This document shows, piece by piece, positions 9,082 to 16,664 of a DNA stretch of 64,000 nucleotides. Location: NCBI GenBank assembly GCA_964433635.1, contig CAYSSG010000002.1:46855-110854 (forward strand), given 5' to 3'. The translations under genes and the position numbers were made by a program. Source of the DNA: CAYSSG01 sp964433635 (GTDB lineage: Bacteria; Atribacterota; Phoenicimicrobiia; Phoenicimicrobiales; Stramentimicrobiaceae). The first letter of the stretch is position 1; each line of letters opens with the position of its first letter. The notes below the pieces were generated by a model, which was given only the letters and a program-made list of their open reading frames with translations, was not told the origin of the DNA and did not search any database.

Positions 9082-9125
9082 TGATGTATCAAAATATTGT
9101 TCATGTACAGGAAAGTTAGTATATA
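9082..9125 (+). promoter_or_regulatory. Putative dctP promoter with upstream operator-like palindrome
   Basis: TTGTTC (9097-9102) and TATATA (9120-9125) are spaced by 17 bases. TGATGTATCA at 9082-9091 differs by one base from the palindrome on the GntR promoter at 4346-4355, which suggests shared control. The 144-base gap before dctP supports a separate promoter here. Confidence 0.45.
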
Positions 9126-9143
9126 ATTAAGGAGGATAGTCGA

Positions 9144-10139
9144 ATGAAAAAACTGATAGTCTCAATGTTCATTATTTTGATGATGATGACGGTCTTGATG
9201 GCCGCAGGAGAGGCAAAAAACTTTGTATTGGATTATAACCAGCTTGAACCTGAAGAGCACCCGCAGGGAGTTACTTTAACAAAGTTTAAAGAAAAAATTG
9301 AAGAGCTTTCCGGAGGAACGATTAAAATAAATGCTTATTACAGCGGATCATTGTTCACTCAGGAAGGTGAAGTGACTGCGTTGATGGCGGGTGATCTGGA
9401 TATGTCAACCCTGGCATTCCAGGATATGGGTCCCTATCTCCCCGCAGCCAGTATGTTTGCAGCCCCATACATCTTTACCAGCTATGAACACATGGAAAAA
9501 GTCTTTTCGTTGGATTCAGAAGTTGCTAAAGACTTTTACAAGATGGTATCTGATGCCTGCGGGTATACACCCTTAGCAGCCATGACCCAGGGATCAAGAT
9601 GCATCAATACGAAGTGGGAGCAACCGATCATGATCCCGGAGGATATGAAAGGAATGATTCTGAGGATGCCCAATGCGCCTGACTGGATTCATGCTGGTAC
9701 ATCCCTTGGTGCCAGTGTTACCCCGATTGCCTATTCTGAAGTCTATACAGCCTTACAGACAGGCACGGTTGAGGCGCAGGATAATCCGTTACCCGGAACA
9801 TATGCCATGAAGTTTTATGAAGTTACCAAGCAGATTTCTCTTACCAAGCATATTATTGATGTAAAATTACTGGTCATTAACAATGATGTCTGGAACGAGA
9901 TGTCTGAAGTACAGCAGCTGGCTATGCGTGAAGCAGCGCATTATGCCTGTTCAGAAGGCAGCAAGACAACATACGCACAGGAAGAAGAACTCATCAAATT
10001 CATGGAAGATTATGGAATGATGATCACCTATCCGGATGTAGAGGCATTCCAGAAATATTCTTATGATTACTATGTTGAAAATGGTCTCACCGAAAGCTGG
10101 GATATGGATCTCTACAATCGTGTTCAGGCTATGAAGTAG
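9144..10139 (+). CDS. dctP: TRAP transporter periplasmic substrate-binding protein (DctP family)
   Basis: The 331-residue protein has a signal peptide (MKKLIVSMFIILMMMTVLMA, probable cleavage at about residue 21-25). The DctP fold follows: HPQGVTLTKFKEKIEELSGG, the MAGDLDMSTLAF loop, GSRCINTKW with the conserved ligand-contacting Arg region, and GMILRMPNAPDW, where the family's carboxylate-binding Arg lies. The conserved Arg implies an acidic ligand for most members, though some bind neutral compounds. It is the first gene of dctPQM and carries a strong AAGGAGG site. A 12-bp hairpin follows it. Confidence 0.92.
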   Translation: MKKLIVSMFIILMMMTVLMAAGEAKNFVLDYNQLEPEEHPQGVTLTKFKEKIEELSGGTIKINAYYSGSLFTQEGEVTALMAGDLDMSTLAFQDMGPYLPAASMFAAPYIFTSYEHMEKVFSLDSEVAKDFYKMVSDACGYTPLAAMTQGSRCINTKWEQPIMIPEDMKGMILRMPNAPDWIHAGTSLGASVTPIAYSEVYTALQTGTVEAQDNPLPGTYAMKFYEVTKQISLTKHIIDVKLLVINNDVWNEMSEVQQLAMREAAHYACSEGSKTTYAQEEELIKFMEDYGMMITYPDVEAFQKYSYDYYVENGLTESWDMDLYNRVQAMK

Positions 10140-10161
10140 CCATATAAAGTTGATTTCTAAT

Positions 10162-10190
10162 AGACAGGCGCTTCTTAAAAGCGCCTGTCT
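10162..10190 (+). other. Perfect 12-bp intercistronic hairpin between dctP and dctQ
   Basis: AGACAGGCGCTT (10162-10173) pairs perfectly with AAGCGCCTGTCT (10179-10190) around a 5-base loop. No T-run follows, so it is not a classic terminator. It more likely protects the 3' end of dctP mRNA and gives an excess of binding protein over the membrane subunits. Confidence 0.8.
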
Positions 10191-10228
10191 GAGATGAGGT
10201 CAGTACTGTTGAAGAGGGGGGATGGTTG

Positions 10229-10756
10229 ATGAGGCTACTGAGGAAAGCCGTTCGTTGGGTCATAGATCTTTTTGAGGTACACTTACCTATCGCTGTATTT
10301 GTTATGTTGTTTATTGTTTTTCTAATTAATGTTTTCTTTCGGTATGTTATAAGGAATCCTCAGAACTGGACCTTTGAGTTTTCTGTTAATTCATTTGTCA
10401 TCGTGGGACTTTTAGGAGCCTGCACTGCCTTTCGAAGGGAAGATCATGTGGTTTTTGATTTATTGTACTCCAGGATAAGTGAAAAAAGTAAAAATATCTT
10501 TCGTATCATCTCCTATGTTCTTATTATTATTTTTTTCTCAATGGCTATTCCGGGATCTATCAGGTATCTGATTAAGCTTCCGGCGGTCACATCAATTATG
10601 AAAATACCCCTTAAAATTATTTTTTCATCATTTCCGATTCTCCTGATTTCTACTGTCTTTCGATCGGTGTACAGACTGGTCCTGGATATTAAATCGTTTA
10701 AGAACAAGACATATGTCCAGCTTTATAATACCGGTGAAGAGGAGACGACAATATGA
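10229..10756 (+). CDS. dctQ: TRAP transporter small permease (DctQ family)
   Basis: A 175-residue protein with four membrane segments, the usual DctQ layout. The family motif FFRYVIRNPQNWTFEFS (arginine-rich loop then W-x-x-E) and the ACTAFRREDHVVFDLL segment (with H-V-x-x-D) are visible. The ATG at 10229 is preferred over a TTG one codon earlier because the GAAGAGGGGGG site lies about 8 bases upstream. It overlaps dctM by four bases (ATGA), so translation is coupled. Confidence 0.88.
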   Translation: MRLLRKAVRWVIDLFEVHLPIAVFVMLFIVFLINVFFRYVIRNPQNWTFEFSVNSFVIVGLLGACTAFRREDHVVFDLLYSRISEKSKNIFRIISYVLIIIFFSMAIPGSIRYLIKLPAVTSIMKIPLKIIFSSFPILLISTVFRSVYRLVLDIKSFKNKTYVQLYNTGEEETTI

Positions 10757-12036
10757 GCTGGTATCTTTTAATACCTTTTGGTTTTTTAATCATTGCTTTT
10801 ATCATTCGCATGCCTATCGGTTTGGGTATGTTTGTGGGGTCAATCGCATATTATCTGGCTAAGGGAATCAGTATCGGTTCATTTGTTAATACGGTGTGCT
10901 ACGGATTGACGAATTCATATATTCTGATTGCCATCCCGCTGTTTGTATTTACTGCCAATGTAATGAATGCCAGTGAGGTAACCGATAAGATATTTGATTT
11001 TGCCAGATCAGTTATAGGGCGTAAACATGGTGCAACCGGTTATGTGAATATACTGGCCTCCCTGATTTTTGCCGGGATGACCGGAAGTGCAGTGGCAGAT
11101 GCATCCGGACTGGGAACGCTGGAGATTGCCCAGATGAAAAAGGAAGGGTATGATATGCCTTTTTCCTGTGCCATAACAGCTTCTACTGCAGTTATCGGGC
11201 CTATCTTTCCACCCTCTATTCCCTTTGTTATCTACGCTATGCTTTCCGGTGCTTCAGTAGGCAAGCTGTTTATGGGTGGTATGATTCCGGCTATTATTCT
11301 TTGTATCGTTATGGGAATCTATGTGTACTTTATTTCCAAGAAGCGTAATTATCCGATTGGAGCCAAAGTTACTTTCAGACATTTTTTAAGCAGCACATTG
11401 CAGGCTATACCCGCACTGATGACTCCGGTTGTTCTTTTGATGGGGATCTATACGGGTATTATGACTCCAACAGAAGCCGGCGCAGTTGCTGCTGCCTATA
11501 CATTGGTCATTGCTTTTTTTGTTTACCGGACCCTTGGTTTGAAGGATCTTGGTAAGATATTACTGGACACGATACGAACGACGGGAACTATTTTTCTGGT
11601 CATAGCGGGTGCATTCGGATTTTCGTTTATTGTTACAGCCGAGCAGGTTTCAAGGACCGTAGTACAGGTAATGAGTAGTGTTGTAAGCAGTCCCATGGTT
11701 TTTCTGTTTACAGTGAACATCTTATTCCTTATCCTTGGTGCCTTGGTGGATGTGAATGTTTCCGAACTGGTATTTATCCCGATTATCTTACCGCTGGTGA
11801 AGCACTTTAATATCGATCTGGTTCATTTTGGTGTCATGATCTGTCTGAATATGATGATTGGCCTTCTAACGCCTCCGTTTGGTATGTTGTTGTTTATTAC
11901 AGCCGGCATAGGTAAGGTATCCATGAGGGACCTGATACGAGAAACGATGCCGCTTATTGCAGTATTGCTTGTGGCACTGGCAATTATTACTTATATCCCC
12001 CAAACAGTATTACTCCTGACAAATTTGGTGAGATAG
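10753..12036 (+). CDS. dctM: TRAP transporter large permease (DctM family)
   Basis: This 427-residue membrane protein has about 12 hydrophobic segments. It is the sodium-driven transport subunit. Visible motifs are MPIGLGMFVGS at the start, FAGMTGSAVADASGLG (the conserved Na-site region), FPPSIPFVIYAMLSGASVGKLFMGGMIPA, GIMTPTEAGAVAAAY and LLTPPFGMLLFITAGIG. Its sodium coupling agrees with the sodium-type ATPase in this window. It is the last gene of dctPQM; the UroD-like gene starts about 180 bases later. Confidence 0.93.
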   Translation: MSWYLLIPFGFLIIAFIIRMPIGLGMFVGSIAYYLAKGISIGSFVNTVCYGLTNSYILIAIPLFVFTANVMNASEVTDKIFDFARSVIGRKHGATGYVNILASLIFAGMTGSAVADASGLGTLEIAQMKKEGYDMPFSCAITASTAVIGPIFPPSIPFVIYAMLSGASVGKLFMGGMIPAIILCIVMGIYVYFISKKRNYPIGAKVTFRHFLSSTLQAIPALMTPVVLLMGIYTGIMTPTEAGAVAAAYTLVIAFFVYRTLGLKDLGKILLDTIRTTGTIFLVIAGAFGFSFIVTAEQVSRTVVQVMSSVVSSPMVFLFTVNILFLILGALVDVNVSELVFIPIILPLVKHFNIDLVHFGVMICLNMMIGLLTPPFGMLLFITAGIGKVSMRDLIRETMPLIAVLLVALAIITYIPQTVLLLTNLVR

Positions 12037-12219
12037 CACAAGACATACTTCGTTAACCTTATAAAAAAAGATCACTGAAAAAGGTGTTCTTTACTTGATT
12101 TTATTTTTATGTAAGCATTGGTATATCGTTGCTTTTTTTACAATGCTGATATTATCTGATTGAAAACATGAGAGTTTACCAGTTTTAAGAATATGGAAAA
12201 AGTTGAGGTGATAGCAGGG

Positions 12220-13392
12220 ATGGGCTTAGGGGAAGATAAAAATTTAGATGAATTACTGTGTTTTATTGAAGAGCATATTAACCTTGAACATCTGCAGGAA
12301 GTGGAGACATTGCACCTGAAGGTTAACCAATTTGAACCGGTTCCTTTTTTACCCCTTTCCATATTGCCTGAGGGAGGTGATTTTTTTCACTACGACGAAG
12401 CAAGCAATCTATATCCCTACCAGGAGGCTTTTCGTGATCCGGCAAAAATGATGTATAACGAACTGAAAAAAACTGTTTTTACCGGTAGTGTTTATAGCAG
12501 TATTCAGATCAAGGATTATTTTCCCCTGCAGATTAGAAGCAATCACGGAATAGGCATTCTTGCCTCCATGTTCGGTATGGAGACCAGAATTCTGAATGAC
12601 ATGCTACCCTTTGTCATACCCATTCAGGACAAAGATGAACTGGAAAGAATTATTAAGCGCGGGATCCCTGATTTTAAAGCAGGTTTGGGGCAAAAAGTCT
12701 ATGATACCCACCAGTTTTATCATGAAAAATTAAAACAATATCCTAAATGTGCCCGGGGAATCAAAATTACCCATCCTGATATGCAGGGACCTTTTGATAT
12801 TGCCCATCAAATCATAGGGTCAGAAATATTTCTCATGTTATTCGATCAGAGGGATTTGATTCATGAATTGTTAGACTTGATTACCCAAACCTATATTCAA
12901 TACCGGAAATTTATGGACAATCATTATCACTTGAATGATAAAGCAGGTCAAGAGATGATTTATATTCACGGAGATATCTGCTTTGGCAAAGTTGTCATCA
13001 AAGATGATACCCCCCAGATTTCTTTATCCCCGATGATGTATGAGGAATTCAGCTGGCGTTATAACCAAAAAATATTTGATGAGTTTAAAGGAACCTATCA
13101 CTGTTGCGGTAGAATCAATGACCATATCTACCCTCTTCTGGATCAGAATAAAAATATCAAAGGAATCAATTATGGTAATCCAGAAGACCATGATATCATC
13201 GATATCTATCAAAAAAATAAAGATGAAAAAAGAGCCATTTATACCTGGGGATGGAATCAGAACTTTTCTTTTCTGAAAACATTGCTGGAGGATAAAGCGA
13301 TCAATACGGGAATCACCCTGGCCTGCCAGGCAAAGGATATCGGGGATGGCAAACGAATTTTAGATGAATACCTGAAGTTCTATCGATTATAG
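12220..13392 (+). CDS. Uroporphyrinogen decarboxylase (URO-D)-fold family protein
   Basis: This protein of about 390 residues resembles the URO-D/corrinoid methyltransferase superfamily rather than true HemE. The clearest part is the C-terminal half: ISLSPMMYEEFSWRYNQKIF, then GTYHCCGRIND, matching the H-x-C-G zinc or substrate motif of the family, and KGINYGNPEDHDI. The N-terminal substrate Arg residues of HemE are not evident. GAGGTGAT lies 7 bases before ATG 12220, whereas the in-frame ATG at 12193 lacks a site. Members of this group often occur in anaerobes beside catabolic genes. Function here is unknown; methyl transfer is one possibility. Confidence 0.75.
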   Translation: MGLGEDKNLDELLCFIEEHINLEHLQEVETLHLKVNQFEPVPFLPLSILPEGGDFFHYDEASNLYPYQEAFRDPAKMMYNELKKTVFTGSVYSSIQIKDYFPLQIRSNHGIGILASMFGMETRILNDMLPFVIPIQDKDELERIIKRGIPDFKAGLGQKVYDTHQFYHEKLKQYPKCARGIKITHPDMQGPFDIAHQIIGSEIFLMLFDQRDLIHELLDLITQTYIQYRKFMDNHYHLNDKAGQEMIYIHGDICFGKVVIKDDTPQISLSPMMYEEFSWRYNQKIFDEFKGTYHCCGRINDHIYPLLDQNKNIKGINYGNPEDHDIIDIYQKNKDEKRAIYTWGWNQNFSFLKTLLEDKAINTGITLACQAKDIGDGKRILDEYLKFYRL

Positions 13393-13751
13393 ATCAAGAG
13401 CTTATGATTTCACTCGCTGTAAATAGAGAGAGATTTCATTTAGCTCGAGGTTTGGATACAGTAAGGAAGGCAGAATAACAGATATGTCATTTTGAATCTA
13501 ACGAAACATCACACTGGTCAGGCTTCACCTGATTAATCATTTTATAGCTTATTTTAAAATGGGTTTTGCTATGTGATCCGTTAGAAAGATCTGCAACAAT
13601 TGTTCAAACTTATTTGAATTATCTTAGGACATGGTTTGTTATATTCCATGGTCTAAGTGGCATGATTATTGCCTGCTTGATTAAATAGGATAAAGAATAT
13701 TGAGACAGTTATTAGTAGTAAAGATGATTTTATAAAGGAGAGGTAAAGGAT
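13393..13751. other. Intergenic region with inverted repeats upstream of the zinc dehydrogenase
   Basis: About 360 bases without a recognisable gene. It contains TTCAAACTTATTTGAA (a perfect 6-bp repeat around 4 bases, near 13604) and the interrupted repeat at 13623-13657 listed separately. It probably holds the promoter of the dehydrogenase pair. Confidence 0.5.
13623..13657. promoter_or_regulatory. Interrupted inverted repeat, candidate operator
   Basis: CTTAGGACATGG (13623-13634) and CCATGGTCTAAG (13646-13657) are reverse complements at 10 of 12 positions, separated by 11 bases. Half-site spacing of about two helical turns suits a dimeric regulator. It lies about 95 bases upstream of the zinc dehydrogenase. 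Confidence 0.4.
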
Positions 13752-14783
13752 ATGAAAGCATTAGTCAAACATGGTGAGGCAGCAGGAGCCTATGAGTTAA
13801 GGGAGATTCAAGTTCCCATGCCCGGAGAAAATGAAGTTCTGATTCAGATGAAGGCAACAGCTGTCTGTGGTACCGATATTCAACTTCTGGATGGGGAGTA
13901 TATCGGGAGAAAACCTGTTCCCATTCCCATCATTCCCGGTCATGAAGGTACGGGAATCATTTTTGATATTGGTAAAGGAGTCAAATCCTTTAAAATAGGA
14001 GATCGGGTTGTCTTTGAACCCTTAAGGGGTTGCGGACATTGTCTGGATTGTAAATTAGGAAACAAGAATATGTGTCGTGACTGGGAACATTTAGGACTGA
14101 CCTGTGATGGAACTTTTGCTGAATATATTGTCGTTGCACAAGATGTTGTTCACTTGCTGCCCGACAATGTTTCTTTTCAGAATGCCTCCTGTTTAGAACC
14201 CATCGGGCTGACAGTTCGTTCGTTAGAGCACCTGAATCCTGTACTGGGAGAAAGAGCAGTGATTATCGGACCGGGGAAAATCGGGCTATTCCATCTGCAG
14301 GCGTTAAAGGCATCAGGAGTCACGGAAATTTTTATTATCGGCCTTGAACAGGATCAGAAGAGATTTAAAATTGCTGAACAATTAGGTGCCAGCATGATTA
14401 TCAATGGGAGCAAAGAAGATCCCGTAAAAAGGGTGATGGATTTAACCAGCGGTAGAGGCGTTGATCTGGTCGTTGAAACTGCTCATTCTCCCAGATGTTT
14501 TTCCATGGCTATTGATTTAGCCGGCCCAAAGGCAAGAGTTTCAACTTTCGGGCTCTATCCGGAAGCCACAGTTGCACCTTTAAGTATCATCAGAAAGGGA
14601 TTAACTATTTGTGGGGATGTGGCACTTTTAACCAGACATTTTTTAAGAGCCATCCGTTGGGTGGAAGTTGGTAAGGTCCTGGCTGAACCTGTGATTACCA
14701 GGAGTTTTTCACTGGAGAAGTTTGATGAAGCTGTCAGAGTCTTTAAGGAAGGCAGTGAGGGTGCCATCATTTTTGAAAATTAG
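13752..14783 (+). CDS. Zinc-dependent medium-chain dehydrogenase (sorbitol/threonine dehydrogenase type)
   Basis: The 343-residue protein has the MDR catalytic zinc ligands (AVCGTDIQLLDG and PGHEGTGII) and the structural-zinc lobe CGHCLDCKLGNKNMC at about residues 95-109. The Rossmann domain opens with IIGPGKIGLFHLQALKASG, and the family-typical Glu is in CLEPIGLTVRS. It oxidises a secondary alcohol with NAD(P). In the Thermotoga inositol pathway an enzyme of this class oxidises the keto-inositol a second time, before the creatininase-family hydrolase acts; that role here is inferred from context. The Gfo/Idh gene follows 11 bases later. Confidence 0.88.
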   Translation: MKALVKHGEAAGAYELREIQVPMPGENEVLIQMKATAVCGTDIQLLDGEYIGRKPVPIPIIPGHEGTGIIFDIGKGVKSFKIGDRVVFEPLRGCGHCLDCKLGNKNMCRDWEHLGLTCDGTFAEYIVVAQDVVHLLPDNVSFQNASCLEPIGLTVRSLEHLNPVLGERAVIIGPGKIGLFHLQALKASGVTEIFIIGLEQDQKRFKIAEQLGASMIINGSKEDPVKRVMDLTSGRGVDLVVETAHSPRCFSMAIDLAGPKARVSTFGLYPEATVAPLSIIRKGLTICGDVALLTRHFLRAIRWVEVGKVLAEPVITRSFSLEKFDEAVRVFKEGSEGAIIFEN

Positions 14784-14794
14784 AGGAGGTTTCT

Positions 14795-15880
14795 ATGTCC
14801 AATCCCAGATTAGCTATATTGGGACTTTCACATGGTTATAAATTTGTCAAGCGGTTAATGAATTGCAATTTTGCCAAACTGGTAGCAGTGGCAGATTTAA
14901 GTATTGAAACAGCTTTAAAATCATACAGTGTAGATGACTCTGAAATAAGTGAGAAAGCAAAATTAATGAATTCTGATGTCAAAATCTTTCGTGATTATAA
15001 AGATCTGTTAAAGGAGATGTCCGGGAAAGTGGATGGTGTGATTGCTGCCTTACCGAATGACCTCCATGTGGAAGTCACAGCAGAAACTGCCAGACACGGG
15101 ATTCCCTTATTACTGGAAAAACCCATTGCTTCGACCATCTCTGAGGGAGAAAAAATCGTTGAAATTGTAAAACAATCCCGTAACAAGTTCTTAGTCGGAC
15201 ATCATCGACGGTTTTCAAAGCTGGTAAACCGGGCTAGAGATGCCGTGCAAGAAGGTGAATTAGGAGAAATGATTGGTGCCAATGTTCTCTGGGTTGGGAA
15301 AAAACCGGATGAGTATTTTGATCGTTCCTGGAGAATTGATACAATATACGGTGGCCCCCTGTTGATTAATACCATTCATGATGTGGATGATCTGCGTTAT
15401 ATTATTGGTGAGGTTGAGCAGGTTCAGGCATATACCACCAATCAATTCAGAGGAAATAAGGTGGAAGATGCAGGAGCCATCAATATTCAGTTCAAAAACG
15501 GAGCCCTGGCTACTATCTTTCTAACAGACAATTGTCCTTCCCCCTGGTTTTATGAGGCCTGTACCCAGGAATATTCTTTTTTCCAACCCAGCTATTTTGA
15601 TTGTTATTACTTTTTTGGTAAAAAAGCCAGCCTCACTTTCCCTTCTCTGAACCTGTTCTCTTATGAAAAAGAATTCGGGGAAGGATGGCACAGACCATTA
15701 AAAAGACAGAATCTTTTAGTGAATCGCTTTGATGTTCTGGAGGAAGAGTTAAAGCATTTTTGTGATTTGATAAGCGGAAAGGTAGAATCCAAAATGACCG
15801 CTCAGGATGCTACTGACACGCTGCGGGTCATCGATGCCATCAAAAGATCGGCTCAAAGCGGAAAGAGTATCAGCTTATAG
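14795..15880 (+). CDS. Gfo/Idh/MocA-family oxidoreductase
   Basis: A 361-residue NAD(P)-dependent dehydrogenase of the glucose-fructose oxidoreductase/inositol dehydrogenase family. The N-terminal Rossmann domain contains AALPNDLHVEVTAETARHG and the hallmark LLLEKPIASTISEGEKIV (E-K-P). The catalytic domain has GHHRRFSKLVNRARD and the T-I-H-D-V-D-D-L-R-Y-I segment with the catalytic Asp-His pair. The first strand reads AILGLSHGYKFVKRL rather than GxGxxG, so the dinucleotide loop is atypical. It is coupled to the zinc dehydrogenase (GAGGAGG site). An inositol or sugar-acid 2-dehydrogenase role is the natural inference. Confidence 0.88.
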   Translation: MSNPRLAILGLSHGYKFVKRLMNCNFAKLVAVADLSIETALKSYSVDDSEISEKAKLMNSDVKIFRDYKDLLKEMSGKVDGVIAALPNDLHVEVTAETARHGIPLLLEKPIASTISEGEKIVEIVKQSRNKFLVGHHRRFSKLVNRARDAVQEGELGEMIGANVLWVGKKPDEYFDRSWRIDTIYGGPLLINTIHDVDDLRYIIGEVEQVQAYTTNQFRGNKVEDAGAINIQFKNGALATIFLTDNCPSPWFYEACTQEYSFFQPSYFDCYYFFGKKASLTFPSLNLFSYEKEFGEGWHRPLKRQNLLVNRFDVLEEELKHFCDLISGKVESKMTAQDATDTLRVIDAIKRSAQSGKSISL

Positions 15881-16152
15881 TCAATGTACGCTGAATCATT
15901 TTCAGATATGAAAATGAAATTTGTATCAGCATAGACAAGAATATATGGTATTTTTTATTTTAATAAAATCTTGAGGTATCAGATCAGATACTAAGCTAAG
16001 GAAAAAAAGCCAGGAAATGGATAATGTTCAATATGGTTATTTCTATTATAGGGGTGATCTTTGTGCCTTAGTACCTTAACAGATACATCTATTAGCTATT
16101 AGAAGATATCATAGGAATATATATTCATTACCTATGGTATCTTTATATCCTG
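15881..16152. other. Intergenic region, no gene recognised
   Basis: About 270 AT-rich bases follow the Gfo/Idh gene and precede the decayed prephenate dehydratase. I saw no ORF with recognisable content and no clear terminator. Confidence 0.4.
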
Positions 16153-16521
16153 GAAGATTAATTGGTAAATGAATAAAGATCCAGCATGCTCTGATTTCCC
16201 ATCAGGTTGTTCAGATGGAAGAGATTGAGAAGATTTATTCCCATCCTCAGGCTTTGGCTCAATGCGAGGACTGCCTGTAAATAATTTTCCCAATACCTGC
16301 ATTATGCCGGTATCTGACACTGCCGGCAGTATCATACAGATAAAGGAACCAAAGAAATGAAAGCTGCGGGGATCGCCAGTCAAAGAGCAGCGGCCTATCA
16401 TGGAATGAATACGATAGATAGCGGTATTGAGGATAATCCTGCCAACGAAACACGCTTGCTGGTGTTCAGTCCCGAAGAAATTCATTATTTTTTTTCTACA
16501 CCTCTTATCCTGAATGGATAA
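16153..16521 (+). pseudogene. pheA: Decayed prephenate dehydratase (internal fragment)
   Basis: Reading across frames recovers the second half of the prephenate dehydratase domain. One frame gives ALISHQVVQMEEIEKIYSHPQALAQCEDCL (in pieces around 16187-16278), with the family hallmark SHPQALAQC, and then hits TAA. A second frame gives MPVSDTAGSIIQIKEPKK. A third gives AGIASQRAAAYHGMNTIDSG followed by IEDNPANETRLLVF (to about 16467), matching the family's T-R-F-x-x-I catalytic end. There are stop codons and at least two frame changes. No N-terminal third and no ACT domain are present. The enzyme would make phenylpyruvate for phenylalanine synthesis; this copy cannot. Confidence 0.8.
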
Positions 16522-16664
16522 TATGAAACATAGATTTTTTAGAATAAATGTTGTATGATAGAAAACATCATCATTACCGGACTGTAATCTTTACAGAAGA
16601 TGATCTTAGATGGGTATGGGCAATCAGATTAATGTTGTTGAGTATACAGGGGGCTATAGGATTA

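Noticed and set aside
12060..12110. Terminator-like sequence after dctM
   Set aside because: The possible stem (AAAGATCAC with GTGTTCTTT) has mismatches and the T-rich stretch is interrupted; too weak to call.
16132..16485. Minus-strand ORF of 117 codons
   Set aside because: It is a shadow of the decayed prephenate dehydratase readable on the plus strand.
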